Source of the DNA: Leptobrachium leishanense
Lineage: Eukaryota; Chordata; Amphibia; Anura; Megophryidae
Assembly (NCBI GenBank): GCA_009667805.1
Contig: CM019066.1
Location: 115,620,190 to 115,684,189 of the forward strand
Length of the DNA stretch: 64,000 bases
Direction of reading: 5' to 3'
Both the position numbers and the translations under genes were made by a program. How positions within the stretch are numbered: position 1 is the first letter of the stretch; every line of letters begins with the position of its first letter. This document shows, one piece after another, positions 53,628 to 64,000 of the stretch. Under the pieces are notes generated by a model, which searched no databases, was not told the DNA's origin, and worked only from the letters and a program-made list of their open reading frames with translations.

Positions 53628-54356
53628 TTTATAATGAGTCATTTCTTTGTATTTTATAGAGCTCAGAGTTATAAATCCATAAAGTAACCTTTATTAGTTC
53701 AGTATACAAGTAGTTAGTAGAAAATCATAATTTTACATGTTTTTGGCCAAATAAGACAAACTTAAACTCTGGAAAAGGAGAAAAAAATACAATTTAACAA
53801 TATAAATATTATAAAACTTATTTTAAATTGGGGAATAAAATCATAATAATTCAAGCTACTTTCTCTACACATTTAATTTAAAATGAAATTAATATACCTT
53901 GCAAAATAGAGGTAGCCAGCCCCCCCTTCCACTATTCAATGAATTAAAGGGGCACTACCAGGAAAAAATGAAATGTCCATCTAATGTCTATTTTATATTG
54001 CTGTTATCTTACGTGTGCGTTTTTCTTTTATTTCTTTAGTTAAGAAAATATTTTGCTCTACATGTCTCACTAGGTGAATCCATTGTAAACTGCCGTCCAC
54101 AGTAGGTTTACATCACTTGGTCCTCACTGTGTGGCATTGGCCGTATAATGGAGTCTATTGGTTGATTACTGACTTGAATCATTGTATTGTGGGATGTATT
54201 CGAAGGACCTCACCAGGGTTAGATTAGAAGTCTGTTAAACTCCCTGTCATATCTCATTCAGCTGCCAGCTCTTATCTCAGCCTGAAGAACAATACCCTCC
54301 TGTCACCTTATCTAAACATTCCCTCCTCCACTGCATTAACTGTTAAAAAATGTAAA

Positions 54357-55049
54357 GAGGGTGAGCGGACAGACTCTTTGGAGGCTAAGACAGACGACCT
54401 ATGTTTGGCCCATAACGATTTAGTGGACCGTCATATAGCTTTGCAGTCTGCACATGACGCCATGGCAACGAAATTGGCTGATTTGGAGGATCGCTCGCGG
54501 CGTAACAATGTAAGGATCCGGGGTATTCCAGAGGCAGTAAACCCTGCTGACCTTCAGCCCTATATTTTGGAACTTTTCCAGATCCTAGTCCCAACGTACT
54601 CATCCCAGGATTTCCTGATGGATCGGGCACACAGATTACCACGCGCTAAGAACCTGCCGCCCTCAGCTTCTAGAGATGTTCTAGTCCGGGTGCATTTCTT
54701 CCATGTTAAAGAAGCGTTAATGAGAGCATCACGGAAATCTATGCCTCTGCCTTCTCCGTATGCTGAAATTTCTTTTTACGCTGACCTGTCAACTGCTACC
54801 ATGTCTAAAAGAAGGGAATTTTCATCTTTCACGAAAATTTTACGTGATCACAACATGGCGTATCGCTGGGGATTCCCCACAAAGATCTTGTTATGGCGGG
54901 AGGGAGTCTTGCACGTTATCCCTGACCCCCTCACTGGCATGGGTCTGTTGACGGACTGGAAAGTTGTGTCGGAGTTTACTCCCCCCAGGGAGGAATCCTC
55001 TTCGCCGCTGAAGGTTTCTCCGGAGTGGCATCGGGTTCGACCGAAATGA
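54357..55049 (+). pseudogene. L1 ORF1 protein, N-terminally truncated
   Basis: 230 codons open from the insertion edge to TGA at 55047. It has no start of its own. It begins in the coiled coil, then LEDRSRRNNVRIRGIPE (about residues 43-59) marks the start of the RNA-recognition domain. The C-terminal domain follows with FTKILRDHNMAYRWGFPTK and a WREG motif. ORF1p is the trimeric RNA-binding chaperone of the L1 particle. The frame is otherwise intact. Confidence 0.9.
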
Positions 55050-55618
55050 GGCTCTGGCCTGTAAGATCCAACACTGGGGCGTGCTCCTACCACTTTGCCA
55101 TGCTGCTTCCCGTCTTCTTGGGCGTCAGAACTCTTCTACGGATGCTGGACTGACCCCTTTTTATTTTGATCTACCTCAACTGGGCGCTCATGGGGGCCTG
55201 TTCTGGTCTCTTAATCGGCAAGCCCCGAGGCCTTCCAATGGCCTGTGAATTGGCGCGGTCCTTCTCAGGTAGAGTTGGGACTGCTGTTTCCCCTACTGGA
55301 GTTTTTTTGACAGTTTTGTTTTCTAATTATACCAATCTGCTGTGTTGATTGACTCCATTCAGCTGCGCTCATGGAGTGCAGTTTTTTTTCTCTGAAGTTT
55401 GGTCGGTTTTTTTTATTTTTTTCTTGCTTTTTATTTTTTCTCTTTCCTTTTGTTTCTTTTGGGTTCGACCTGTGTATGTAATGTATGTATTGTTTGTTCG
55501 GCATGCACTATGTTACACGGTTACAGGTGCTATTGTGTGCAGGGGAATTCCTCCATCCTCCTGAGGAGGTTGTCTTCACTGTCCGCTGTGAGTTCTAGAG
55601 GGCTGGGCGTAACCACAA

Positions 55619-58600
55619 ATGAGTAAACCCCAATTCCAGATTTATTCCTTAAATGTCAGGGGTTTGAACACTCCGTACAAACGCCATGCTTTATTTCGTG
55701 ACCTGCATAAATCTCAACCGGCTATTGTTTGTTTGCAAGAGACCCATTTTTGTAAGAGGCGTCCTCCATTTTTGAAATCGCGTATGTACACTGAGGCCTA
55801 CCATTCCACTGCTCCGACAAAGTCCAAAGGCGTCTCGATTATGTTTCATAGAGATTGGACCTTTGTGTGTTCGGCTCAGTATGTTGATCCGTTGGGCCGC
55901 CTTGTGATTCTTGTGGGTACGCTGAACGAGTTACCGGTCACTATAGCTAATTTATACCTCCCTAATGATAACCCGGTTCTTATCTGCGGAAAGCTTTTTG
56001 TAGAGTGAAAAAAATGTCTAGTGGTACGATGTTCCTATGTGGGGATTTTAATTGCACTCCTGACCCCGAAGTTGACACTCAGACGAGCCAATCCCGCCCC
56101 CACTCCCGCTCCCCCCGCCCTCTAGTAAACAACTACGGGAATTCATGCAATCATTTGACCTATATGATACTTGGAGGATATGTCACCCCAACACACGTGA
56201 CTACACCTATTTCTCTCATGTCCACTCCTCCTATAGTAGAATTGACTTGTGTTTGATACATAGCTCAGCCTTGTCTCGTCTCCTGGAGGCGACCATTGGC
56301 ATCATTACGTGATCTGACCATGCTCCGCTCACGCTCACTTTTGAGGCTGCTTTTCCACCGAGGGGGATGGGGAATTGGAGACTTAATGACTCACTCATTG
56401 TAGACAGAGAGGACGTGCAAACAACGTTACAACTCCTCCAGGAGTATTTTATGACGAATGTAACTGGGGACGTTGCAACAGTGTCGGTTTGGCTGGCCCA
56501 CAAAGCAGTGATGCGAGGACATTTTATACAGAAAGGAGCGCAGCGTAAAAGATGCCTAAATGCTCAGATGACTGCTCTTACACGACGCATCACTGGCCTA
56601 GAAACCCAGAATAAAGCCTCGCCCACCCCTCATATTACCGCTCAATTGACTGCGCAGCGCCGCGAGTTGGAGCACCTGATGCTCCAAGTCACGGCACGCT
56701 CAATTAGACGGCTTAACAATGCTCATTATACCCAAGGGAATAAATCGGGGAAACTGCTGGCGTCCAAACTGAAAGGGAAAAGAATGCAAACCAACATACC
56801 GTACCTATTGGATGCTAATAATGTCAAAATTTATAATCCAGCCCTCATTACTGATGAATTTGCACGTTATTATGCCTCCCTGTACAACCTAGGATTGGAT
56901 CACACCATACCGTCCCCTACCCAGGCTGACATAGATCTCTTTCTCCAAGCGGCGCACCTTCCCTCCCTCTCTCCCTCTCAGGCTACAGATTTGCTTACTG
57001 CGTTTACAGAGGAGGAGGTACTTAAGGCTATTAAGGCACTTCCAAAAAATAAAGCTCCTGGCCCCGACGGTTTTACGAATCTGTATTATCAGGTATTTGC
57101 ATCCTCACTAGTTCCGACTCTTACCCTGTTTTTTAATGACATTAAGAACACTGGCATTATCCCTCCGGAGATGTTGCAAGCAACGGTAGTAACCCTGCCC
57201 AAGCCTGGTAAAGCCCCGACACACTGTGCCAACTTCCGCCTATATCCCTGTTGAACGTAGATGCCAAATTGTATGCTAAACTACTAGCTAATAGACTGGG
57301 CCCCCTACTTCCATCATTGTTCGCAACTGAACAAACCGGCTTTGTCCCAGGCCGCCAGACGTGTGACAATACCCGATTTTATGATATAATTGAGTTGGCC
57401 CATAGGACTAATACCTCCGGACTCCTGCTGGCATTGGACGCCGAAAAGGCGTTCGATCGCCTACACTGGGGGTATATGCGGCTGGTGTTACTAAAGTTTG
57501 GTCTGCCAGCACAATTTGTACACAGTATTATGCCCTCTACTCCGCTCCATCGGCGAAAGTTTTGGCATCGGGATTTCTATCCTCCTATTTCCACATAACC
57601 AATGGCACCGACAGGGCTGTCGTTATCCCCGCTAATATTTATCCTGGCTCTAGAACCCTTAGCGCTGCAGATTAAAATCCCCAGACGATCAAAGGTATGC
57701 CGACCCCGCATGGGGAGCACAAAATGGCACTTTTCGCAGATGACATACTGCTCTTTTTGACCACCCCGGAGACATCGCTCCCTCCCCTGTTCTGCCTCCT
57801 TGACAGATTTGGCGCGTTATCTTACTATAAAAATAATGTGAGTAAAACACAAGCTCTCCCCATAAATATTGCAGCTTCATCCCTTAGCTCCTTGCGTAGC
57901 ACGTACCCTTTTGATTGGCGCTCCACCTCTTTAAAACCTTGGAATCTCCCTTACTAAATCGCGAGGCACCATCCTAAAGGAAAACTTCATGCCACTTTTG
58001 AACTCCATCGAGAAGCAGCTCTCTACATGGAGCACAAACGAATCCTCCTGGCTGGGACGTATGGCGGCCATAAAGATGAGTATCTTACCCCAAATTTTAT
58101 ATTATTTCAGAAACATTCCAGTTTTCATACCGGCGCATTTATTGCTCCGGCTGCAAAAACTGCTGCATGCGCACATTTGGAAAGGGAAGCCCCCTCGAGT
58201 ATCGGCCTCTACAGTCATCGCGCCGCAACGTACCGGAGGGTTGGGTTTTTTGGATTTACAATCGTATTATAAAGCAGCCTTACTAGCCCAATTGTTGTCG
58301 TTGATGCATCTCAAAGAAACACCTCTATGGTTACAGTTGGAGAACGCCATGATTTTCCCATACAAACTTCACGACCTGTTGTGGCTTCCACTCCTTCCTA
58401 GAAATAGCACCATGGGTTTACTACCCGCCTCGATGCTTTCCCTCACGTCCTCGCGTCAGTGGGGTCGCCCGTTGGTACGGCCTTATGACTTATTATATCT
58501 CGCCCCGCTCAGAGTTTTGTGCTGCTATATTCCAGACTTAAACTTAGATTCTTGGTTTTTGCGCGGCCTGACGCATGTGTGGCAGCTCTTTACACCCCAC

Positions 58601-59407
58601 TCCCTGAAACCCTTTCCAGACCTGGTACAGGAGTTTGCCATCCCATTGAGTGACTGTTTTTCTTACCTACGTGTGAAGCACGCTCTACACCAGAAGGGCC
58701 TGACCTCTTTTACACCTACGAACCTTTCAGCTTTTCACAAACTGTGTATGGGGAAGAAATGTCAAAGGAAACCGCTATCTCTCTGTTACAATAGCCTCTT
58801 AACCCCGAACCCACCTAAAAAATTACCCTATATGGTTAAATGGGAAAAAGATTTAGCTTTCACGCTCTCCGTAGATGACTGGTCATATGCCATGGACACA
58901 ATATACAAATATTCTAGAAGCACCAATCTACGTGAGGCCCATATTAAATTACTGTGTAGATGGTATCTAACACCAACCCGTTTGGCCCATATCTCGGGGA
59001 CTACCGGCTTCTGTTGGAGATGCCTTACTGGCCTCGGTTCCCTACTACATACCTTTTGGTTATGCCCCGCGTTGGGGGGTTATTGGGTTAAAATCAGTAG
59101 ACTAATTTCTCACTGCACTTTACTTAGACTCCCACTATGCCCGAAAATGTATCTCCTACATATCATACCTATTACTATTCAGATCCGTCATAGGAGGTTT
59201 ATCTCTATGGTACTGGGGACAGCAAAAACGGTCATTGCAAGACATTGGCGTTCCTCATTCTGCCCATCTATGAAAGAAGTTATGATGACCCTTGAAAGTG
59301 TTTGTAAATATGAAGAAATGTTCCACAGCGCGAACAACTCAATGTGCCAGTTTGATGATACATGGGAGGGGTGGAGGGTGTTTGTCGAGTCAGGAACCTT
59401 GATATAA
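55619..59407 (+). pseudogene. L1 ORF2 (endonuclease / reverse transcriptase), broken
   Basis: Starts MSKPQFQIYSLNVRGLN. The apurinic-type endonuclease shows CLQETHF, CGDFN (about 56038) and SDHAPL (about 56313). The reverse transcriptase shows NKAPGPDGF (about 57052), FVPGRQ, the catalytic Asp of LDAEKAFD (57437), a frameshifted GxRQGC...SPL region (57601-57665) and FADD (57733-57744). The C-terminal part is open from 57989 to 59407 and carries a Cys-rich motif (CWRC...HTFWLCP, 59012-59067). Breaks: frameshift near 56000, shift before 56257, TGA in place of Trp at 56310, frameshift near 57240, indels 57590-57690 and near 57957. It cannot make a full protein. Confidence 0.92.
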
Positions 59408-59823
59408 GATATTTCACTGTGTACGACTGTAGTGCTGCCGTGTTTAGTGTTTTATGTTAGTTTAGGATTATATCTGTTTGTGGAAAATGGAGACCGCACT
59501 AATGACCTTATATCAGATAACACTGATGCTTCATTTGCATTGCCTATTGTCAATGATAGGAATCTATGTTTTTGATCTCCGAAGTTTCATCATTTCTGCA
59601 ATGCTGTATCATTATATGTGTGAACTCCAATAAAAAACTTTCACATTCAAAAAAAAAATGTAAACTAAATAAACGAGCCACAAAACAAATCTTTTTTTCC
59701 TTTTTAGATGCAATTCAAAGGAAAAATAACAGCAGCAGTATGTGTTTTCTAATGTCATTTTTTTTATTTGTAATGCACCAGCAATTTAGTTACAGCTTAT
59801 CTAAGTGGTAATGTCCCTTTTAA

Positions 59824-60419
59824 TAAAGGCAAAGCTATCTGATGAATGGAATTTCACTGCTCCTTTACAAACCCATGTGAAAGGTTCTAGAACGGTATAA
59901 ATGTATGTATGGATTTTAAGATCTTTCCTTATCGGATGATCACTCCATTCATCACTCGCTTGTGTTACCACTGTCGTCTCCTGTGAAGATAATCAGGGAC
60001 AGGTTCCCCTACTTTCGACAATGTCCAGCACATTGGAGGGGCAAGTTGAGGGTTCCAAGATGGAATGTCTGGCACTGGACCGATTCAAGTTCTTGTTTAC
60101 CATATTTTATCAGTCGATGGATGTCACATTGTTCTTTATGACCTTCTAATCCATGGTATAATGGGATAATGCTTGTAAAGTGGACCTGGCAATTACCGGG
60201 TCTCCCTGACACCTGTCACTGTGAATTCTGTCGCTGGAAAATACGTTGCAAAACAGGAATACTCAGAAAAATGGATATTGATAGCCTCTCCAATTCCTAT
60301 TTAGATTGTAAGGTCCCTCGGACACAGGGTTCGCCAGTCCTGCTGTATCGCCTTGTCCACTTGCATGTACAGCGCTGTGGAATTTGCTGGTGCTATATTA
60401 AAAAGGTTGATAATAATAA
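59824..60419. repeat. Intronic stretch with SINE-like 3' piece
   Basis: 60305-60415 (AGATTGTAAGGTCCCTCGG then TGTACAGCGCTGTGGAATTT and a TAA run) is the short repeat also seen at 5805. The rest shows no gene. The open frame 60169-60540 is chance. Confidence 0.5.
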
Positions 60420-61013
60420 CAGCCTAAGGTTCATCATACCCACTCGACATGCCTATCCCCAGTGCCACGGTTTTAGAAAATCCCCACAATGCCGTAATTC
60501 CCTCGGCTCTCTTCATTGCCTCTTATTTCAGTTTGGTTAAGTTTATATTAAGAATTGCTAGTCTTTAACACGGCATAAATATGTAGTGGCTCGTTCACTT
60601 TCTGCTGATCTGTTTGTCTCTTGAAACCACAGAGGTGAGTATGTGTAGCAGGCGTCACAAGGAGGGGGCTGGGGGGGTGGCCCGCACCGGGTGACACCAC
60701 CCCCTAGGGTGACAACCCAAAAAACACTTATTTTTTTTTTTTAACACAAAAATATTTTACCAGGAAGGATACATGGAGATTTCAACCACAGAGGCAGCCT
60801 AAGGTTCATCATACCCACTCGACATGCCCGTCCCCAGTGCCATGGTTCTAGAAAATCCCCACAATGTCGTAATTCCCTCGGCTCTCTTCATTGCCTGTTA
60901 TTTCAGTTTGGTTAAGTTTATATTAAGAATTGCTGATCTTTAACACGGCATAAATATGTAGCGGCTCGTTCACTTTCTGCTGATCTGTTTGTCTCTTGAA
61001 ACCACAGAGGTGA
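60420..61013 (+). repeat. Direct duplication, 218-bp copies 375 bp apart
   Basis: Copies 60420-60637 and 60795-61013 share CAGCCTAAGGTTCATCATAC through AACCACAGAGGTGA with about eight differences. The 157 bp between them includes GGGTGACACCACCCCCTAGG and a LINE/SINE tail (ATTTTACCAGGAAGGATACA). Only the first copy continues as the donor-like GAGGTGAGTATG. Confidence 0.93.
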
Positions 61014-62703
61014 AGCTGCATTTAATCTCTTATCCTTACCGTGCCCTCAAAGGGCAATCTGTTTGGATCTGTCGGATATAGCCACTTGGTAATGCGGTGA
61101 CTGCTCGTACCTGGCTTGGGGAAACGTCAACACCAACAATAATGAAGATTTCCAAGCCAGCTCACAATGATGTCACCTGGAGGTTTTACAGTTATTATTC
61201 TGCATCAGCGCTACTGTGTGCGTTCATATGATTTTTATTTAAATTTGAACTCCACGTGGCTAATTGTTAATGCCCTTTGGTCAGGGAGGGGAATGAACAC
61301 ATGAACAAAGGTTACAAGATATAAAAAGATGAGATGCCTTTATGCGACTTTTCCATTCATGGCTGTGATCTGTAGTTTAGCACATGGTGATGTTACTTTT
61401 TTCGGGAGCTTTTAAGAGTCGTGATGATCAACTTGAACCACTTAAAGTATAATGTGCCACTTCAGAGCCGGACGGTAAGTAGAAACAGAAGACTCGGACG
61501 TGTTTCTTCGTAACTATATTACTTTTCATTCTAGTGACAGAACATACAGTAACTCTTGATGGATTTTTTTTTTTTTTTTTTTACAAACAATCTTGAAATG
61601 GTAATGTTTTATATTAAATTGAAACTATTTCTTTTTGTGTTTGGTAAAGAGCCGCCCGTCTGGTTACACCGAATCATACCTGAGCTATATATCCGTATCA
61701 TTATCTGTGAAGCGTGTATTATACAGCACACGTACTCTCACCTCTTTGGATTAAATTACACGATTTGTCTTTATTTCCTCCATATAGTGAGTGTTTTTAA
61801 ACATATTTTTGTTTTGTTCTGTTTTGTAGTTTTTTTTTTCTTTCTGTATATAGGCGCACTGCTAGTCATTTGTACAAAGAGGCTCACATCAATAAGGAAG
61901 GCCTATACTATATCTAGGTTGTTGAAGCCGCTAACGTATTGCTCAGTTATAGAACGGCAAACATTAATTCCACCAAAAAATGTTCTGTTTCTTTAAAAGG
62001 CATAAAATACCCTGTTATTTAGCCGTCCTGTAATCCAAACACTGATAGCAGCTGAAACTGCAAGTGTTCATCAGCAATGTAGAAAATGGTACACTCGAAA
62101 AACAAAATTGCAGGAAACTTTGAAAATGCTGTATATTAATAATAGTAGGAGAATTGCTGAGTTGAGGCAACTTCACAGCTTGGCCAGCAGGTGGTGCTGC
62201 GGATATGTAAATGTCTTCCAAAGCAAATTAAAGTCCGGCTGAATCATAGATTCCAGTATCACTGTTTAAAATATATATATTGCCTCTATAGACTTTACGT
62301 ATTAACCCTTGCATCCATTCACTGTGCTCTATTTTTGGTTGAAATATGAAAGCACTAAATGTTACAATTCATAAGCACAGTAAAGGTATGTGTTCACGCT
62401 ATTGGAATAAATATTAGTCTCTTTATATACTGTATTTTTTTTCCTTTTCTCTCTTGCTAGTCATGCTATTTTAATGTTTACATATGTAAGTAATCGATTA
62501 TATTCAATAAGTAAAAGTTATGCCTTGTGTTTACTTGAAGATAATCCTAGTTTCCATATGGTTTAAAAATACATGTTTGTTTAATGCACCGTTTAAAATT
62601 TACTAAAATTCCACTCACATTGGGTTTATATGGCGGTAAATGCCGGTATCAAGTCTAAGCATACAAGAGGGGGAGTTAAGGAGGCATCAGGTTTGGTATC
62701 CTG
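61014..62703. other. Unique-looking intron
   Basis: Repeat-poor, high-complexity sequence. The open frame 61556-61996 begins with a poly-T-derived Phe run and is hydrophobic by composition; no domain. A CTCF-like motif lies at 62184-62199. Confidence 0.45.
62184..62199 (+). promoter_or_regulatory. CTCF-like motif
   Basis: CCAGCAGGTGGTGCTG fits the CTCF core pattern CCASYAGRKGGC(R) at nearly every position (T for C at one base), in otherwise unique intron. Confidence 0.45.
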
Positions 62704-63667
62704 TAGGGATGCACCGAAACGGAAATTTCTGGCCGATACTGAAAATTCGGGATCAGTTCGGTCGAAAATCAAACATGAGAACCTGGGCCTGGAGGCCGGG
62801 GACTCGCCTGATCCCGAAGGCCGGCCGAGCAAGCTGCTCGGCCGGCCTCCAGGCCCAGGTTCGCATGGCAACGGACACAGAGAGCGGGCACTGGATGCAG
62901 GAGGATTGCCACCGTTAGAGGAGCTCAGGGCCGATGTAGAGGAGTATGTGTAGGCAACATACTCGCCTACATCCTCCTACTTCAGTCCTGAGCTCCAGCG
63001 GTGACAGTCCTCCGGCTGTCGCAGGCTGCTCGGCCATCCTCCAGGCTCATGCGAGTCCCCCTGGAGGCCGGCTGAGCAGCCTGCGACAGCCGGAGGGCGG
63101 TCACCGCTGGAGCTCAGGGCCGAAGTAGGAGTATGTAGGTGAGTATGTTGCCTACTCATACTCCCCTACATCGGCCCTGAGCTCCTCCAGCGGTGGCAGT
63201 CCTCCTGCATCCAGTGCCGACTCTCTGTGTCGGTCGCCGGGATAACGTCACGAAAGCCTTTGACCCAGGGTCAAAGGCTTCCGTGACGTTAAACCAGCGA
63301 CCAACGGAGAGAGGACACTGGATGCAGGAGGACTACCACTGGTGGATGCCGATATATAGGTGTGTGCAAACGGTGGAGGACTCGAGGCCGATATATAGGT
63401 GAGTGTGTGCTCTTCCCCCCCCCCCTCCCCCCTAACAAAATCCTGCTCTGCCGGCTTTCAGACTCAGGCGAGGCCCCTGCTCGGTTGGCAGCTGAGCAGG
63501 CAGCTCGGCTGGCCTCCAGGCGAGCCCCCGGTTCGGCCAGGCTTCCAGGCCCAATTTTGAAATGGAAATTTTCTGCCGGTTTTTTTTTCCGGCTGAATTT
63601 CCATTTCAACCGAAACCACCATTTTTGGCCGATAATTTTCGGTGGCCAAAATTTAGGTGCATCCCTA
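62704..63667. mobile_element. hAT MITE built around a large palindrome
   Basis: TAGGGATGCACCGAAACGGA and TTTAGGTGCATCCCTA are inverted ends, flanked by an exact 8-bp GTATCCTG (62696-62703, 63668-63675). Subterminal GGCCGATAC/GGCCGATAATTTTCGG motifs are typical of this family. The interior is almost entirely inverted repeats; no transposase. Confidence 0.92.
62780..63290. repeat. Nested palindromes inside hAT
   Basis: The large palindrome is centred near 63052 (arms about 62885-63050 and 63056-63213; ATGCAGGAGGATTGCCACCG mirrored by CGGTGGCAGTCCTCCTGCAT). A second is centred near 62831 (CTGGGCCTGGAGGCCGG / CCGGCCTCCAGGCCCAG) and a third near 63270 (AAGCCTTTGACCCAGGGTCA AAGGCTT). Confidence 0.9.
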
Positions 63668-63694
63668 GTATCCTGTCAGGGCACTCAAATTACA

Positions 63695-64000
63695 CAATAA
63701 GGCTGGCCGTCCACTGGCACTGTAATCAGGCGACCTATTTGGTCACCCGTTTACAGACAAAGCCAGAGTCGTTCACTGGAAGCATCTGTGGACAACCCAG
63801 ATCGGGCCGTTGGACAGGATGCCGGGTTAAAAAAAAAAAAAAAAACTATAGCGCAGACTCGGTGCCGTGCCGCCCCGGGAACTGTCATTGAAGCTGAAAG
63901 AGCATCAGGGACAGCCCCTTTCCAGCGCAGCCGGCTCCTAGTGTATTTAAAAAAAAAAAAAAAATGCCAGCCTGCTGGGGGGGGGGGAGATTAACCCCCC
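63695..64000. repeat. Repeat fragment running off the window
   Basis: GGCTGGCCGTCCACTGGCAC opens a new repeat. Two poly-A tracts (63829-63845 and 63949-63963) and GGGGGGGGGGAGATTAACCC at the edge look like piggyBac-like MITE sequence, cut by the window end. Confidence 0.35.

Larger units (their letters stand above)
54357..59652 (+). mobile_element. L1-clade LINE, 5'-truncated within ORF1
   Basis: 5.3 kb flanked by a 12-bp duplication AAAAAATGTAAA (54345-54356; 59653-59664). The insertion starts directly in the ORF1 frame, showing 5' truncation. It contains the ORF1 remainder (to 55049), an approximately 570-bp spacer, ORF2 (55619-59407) with several breaks, a short 3' UTR with AATAAA (59629-59634) and a poly-A end. 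Confidence 0.93.
53944..59823 (+). mobile_element. T2/Kolobok-type MITE split by an L1
   Basis: It starts TTAAAGGGGCACTACCAGG (53944) and ends GTGGTAATGTCCCTTTTAA (59823). Left part 53944-54356, right part 59653-59823. The halves rejoin at AAAAAATGTAAA, the L1 target duplication. Confidence 0.88.
12460..64000 (+). other. SCHIP1 intron downstream of the exon
   Basis: No later SCHIP1 exon (for example one encoding SIRQKLALGSFFDD or MNLQICFVNDSG) was seen on the + strand. The remaining 51.5 kb therefore reads as a single long intron filled with the elements listed. The mammalian gene also has very long introns (established knowledge). Confidence 0.6.

Noticed and set aside
61556..61996. 146-aa hydrophobic ORF, possible membrane protein
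   Set aside because: Begins in a poly-T run giving Phe repeats; no conserved residues, no splice or promoter signals.

Overview
The window looks like vertebrate, most likely anuran amphibian, nuclear DNA: about 64 kb of intron-scale sequence carrying a single recognisable protein-coding exon inside a dense, nested mass of transposable elements. The exon (11881-12459, + strand) encodes the acidic N-terminal half of schwannomin-interacting protein 1 (SCHIP1, also part of IQCJ-SCHIP1). It has a strong acceptor, a GTAAGT donor and phase 0 at both ends. No later SCHIP1 exon was found, so everything from 12460 onward reads as one long intron and everything before 11881 as upstream intron or promoter DNA. 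The amphibian assignment is inference from the repeat content: TTAAAGGG-ended T2/Kolobok-type MITEs, TTAA-flanked piggyBac-like MITEs, many hAT MITEs, a DD34E Tc1 element, L1, other LINEs, a LINE-tailed SINE and Penelope-like ends.

Layout. 1-5.0 kb: a hAT element (1335-3985) holding a LINE fragment, which holds a second hAT with palindrome and minisatellites; then a TIR repeat (R1). 5.0-11.8 kb: foldback MITEs, LINE, L1 and SINE pieces, a CpG-rich possible promoter (7540-7880), a roughly 830-bp graded minisatellite (8048-8880) and a CRE/TATA pair. 11.9-12.5 kb: the SCHIP1 exon. 12.5-22 kb: nested hAT, T2 and piggyBac-like MITEs and a large foldback. 22.1-24.3 kb: a TG...CA LTR-like unit. 24.3-33 kb: partly unique intron, then T2, R1 and piggyBac-like elements. 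33-40 kb: a composite TE block, a LINE split by a hAT with a minisatellite, and a Tc1 element with a damaged transposase. 40-46.7 kb: Penelope-like inverted ends and a 499-bp TSD-flanked element containing a complete-looking hammerhead ribozyme. 46.7-52 kb: a hAT with minisatellite, a palindrome-plus-minisatellite module, and an inverted second copy of the 30.9-kb piggyBac-like MITE. 52-60 kb: a probable solo LTR and a 5.3-kb 5'-truncated L1 inserted in a T2 MITE. 60-64 kb: a 218-bp direct duplication, mostly unique intron with a CTCF-like motif, and a hAT built around a large palindrome.

Most transposon calls rest on direct structure: terminal inverted repeats plus target-site duplications, several of which recover the sequence of the interrupted element. 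Family names come from termini and TSD length, not from a database. The most unusual items are the hammerhead ribozyme (44091-44156) and a recurring architecture in which hAT-type elements carry a GC-rich palindrome followed by a minisatellite, at three loci using a related ATCCATG...CTGGGG unit.
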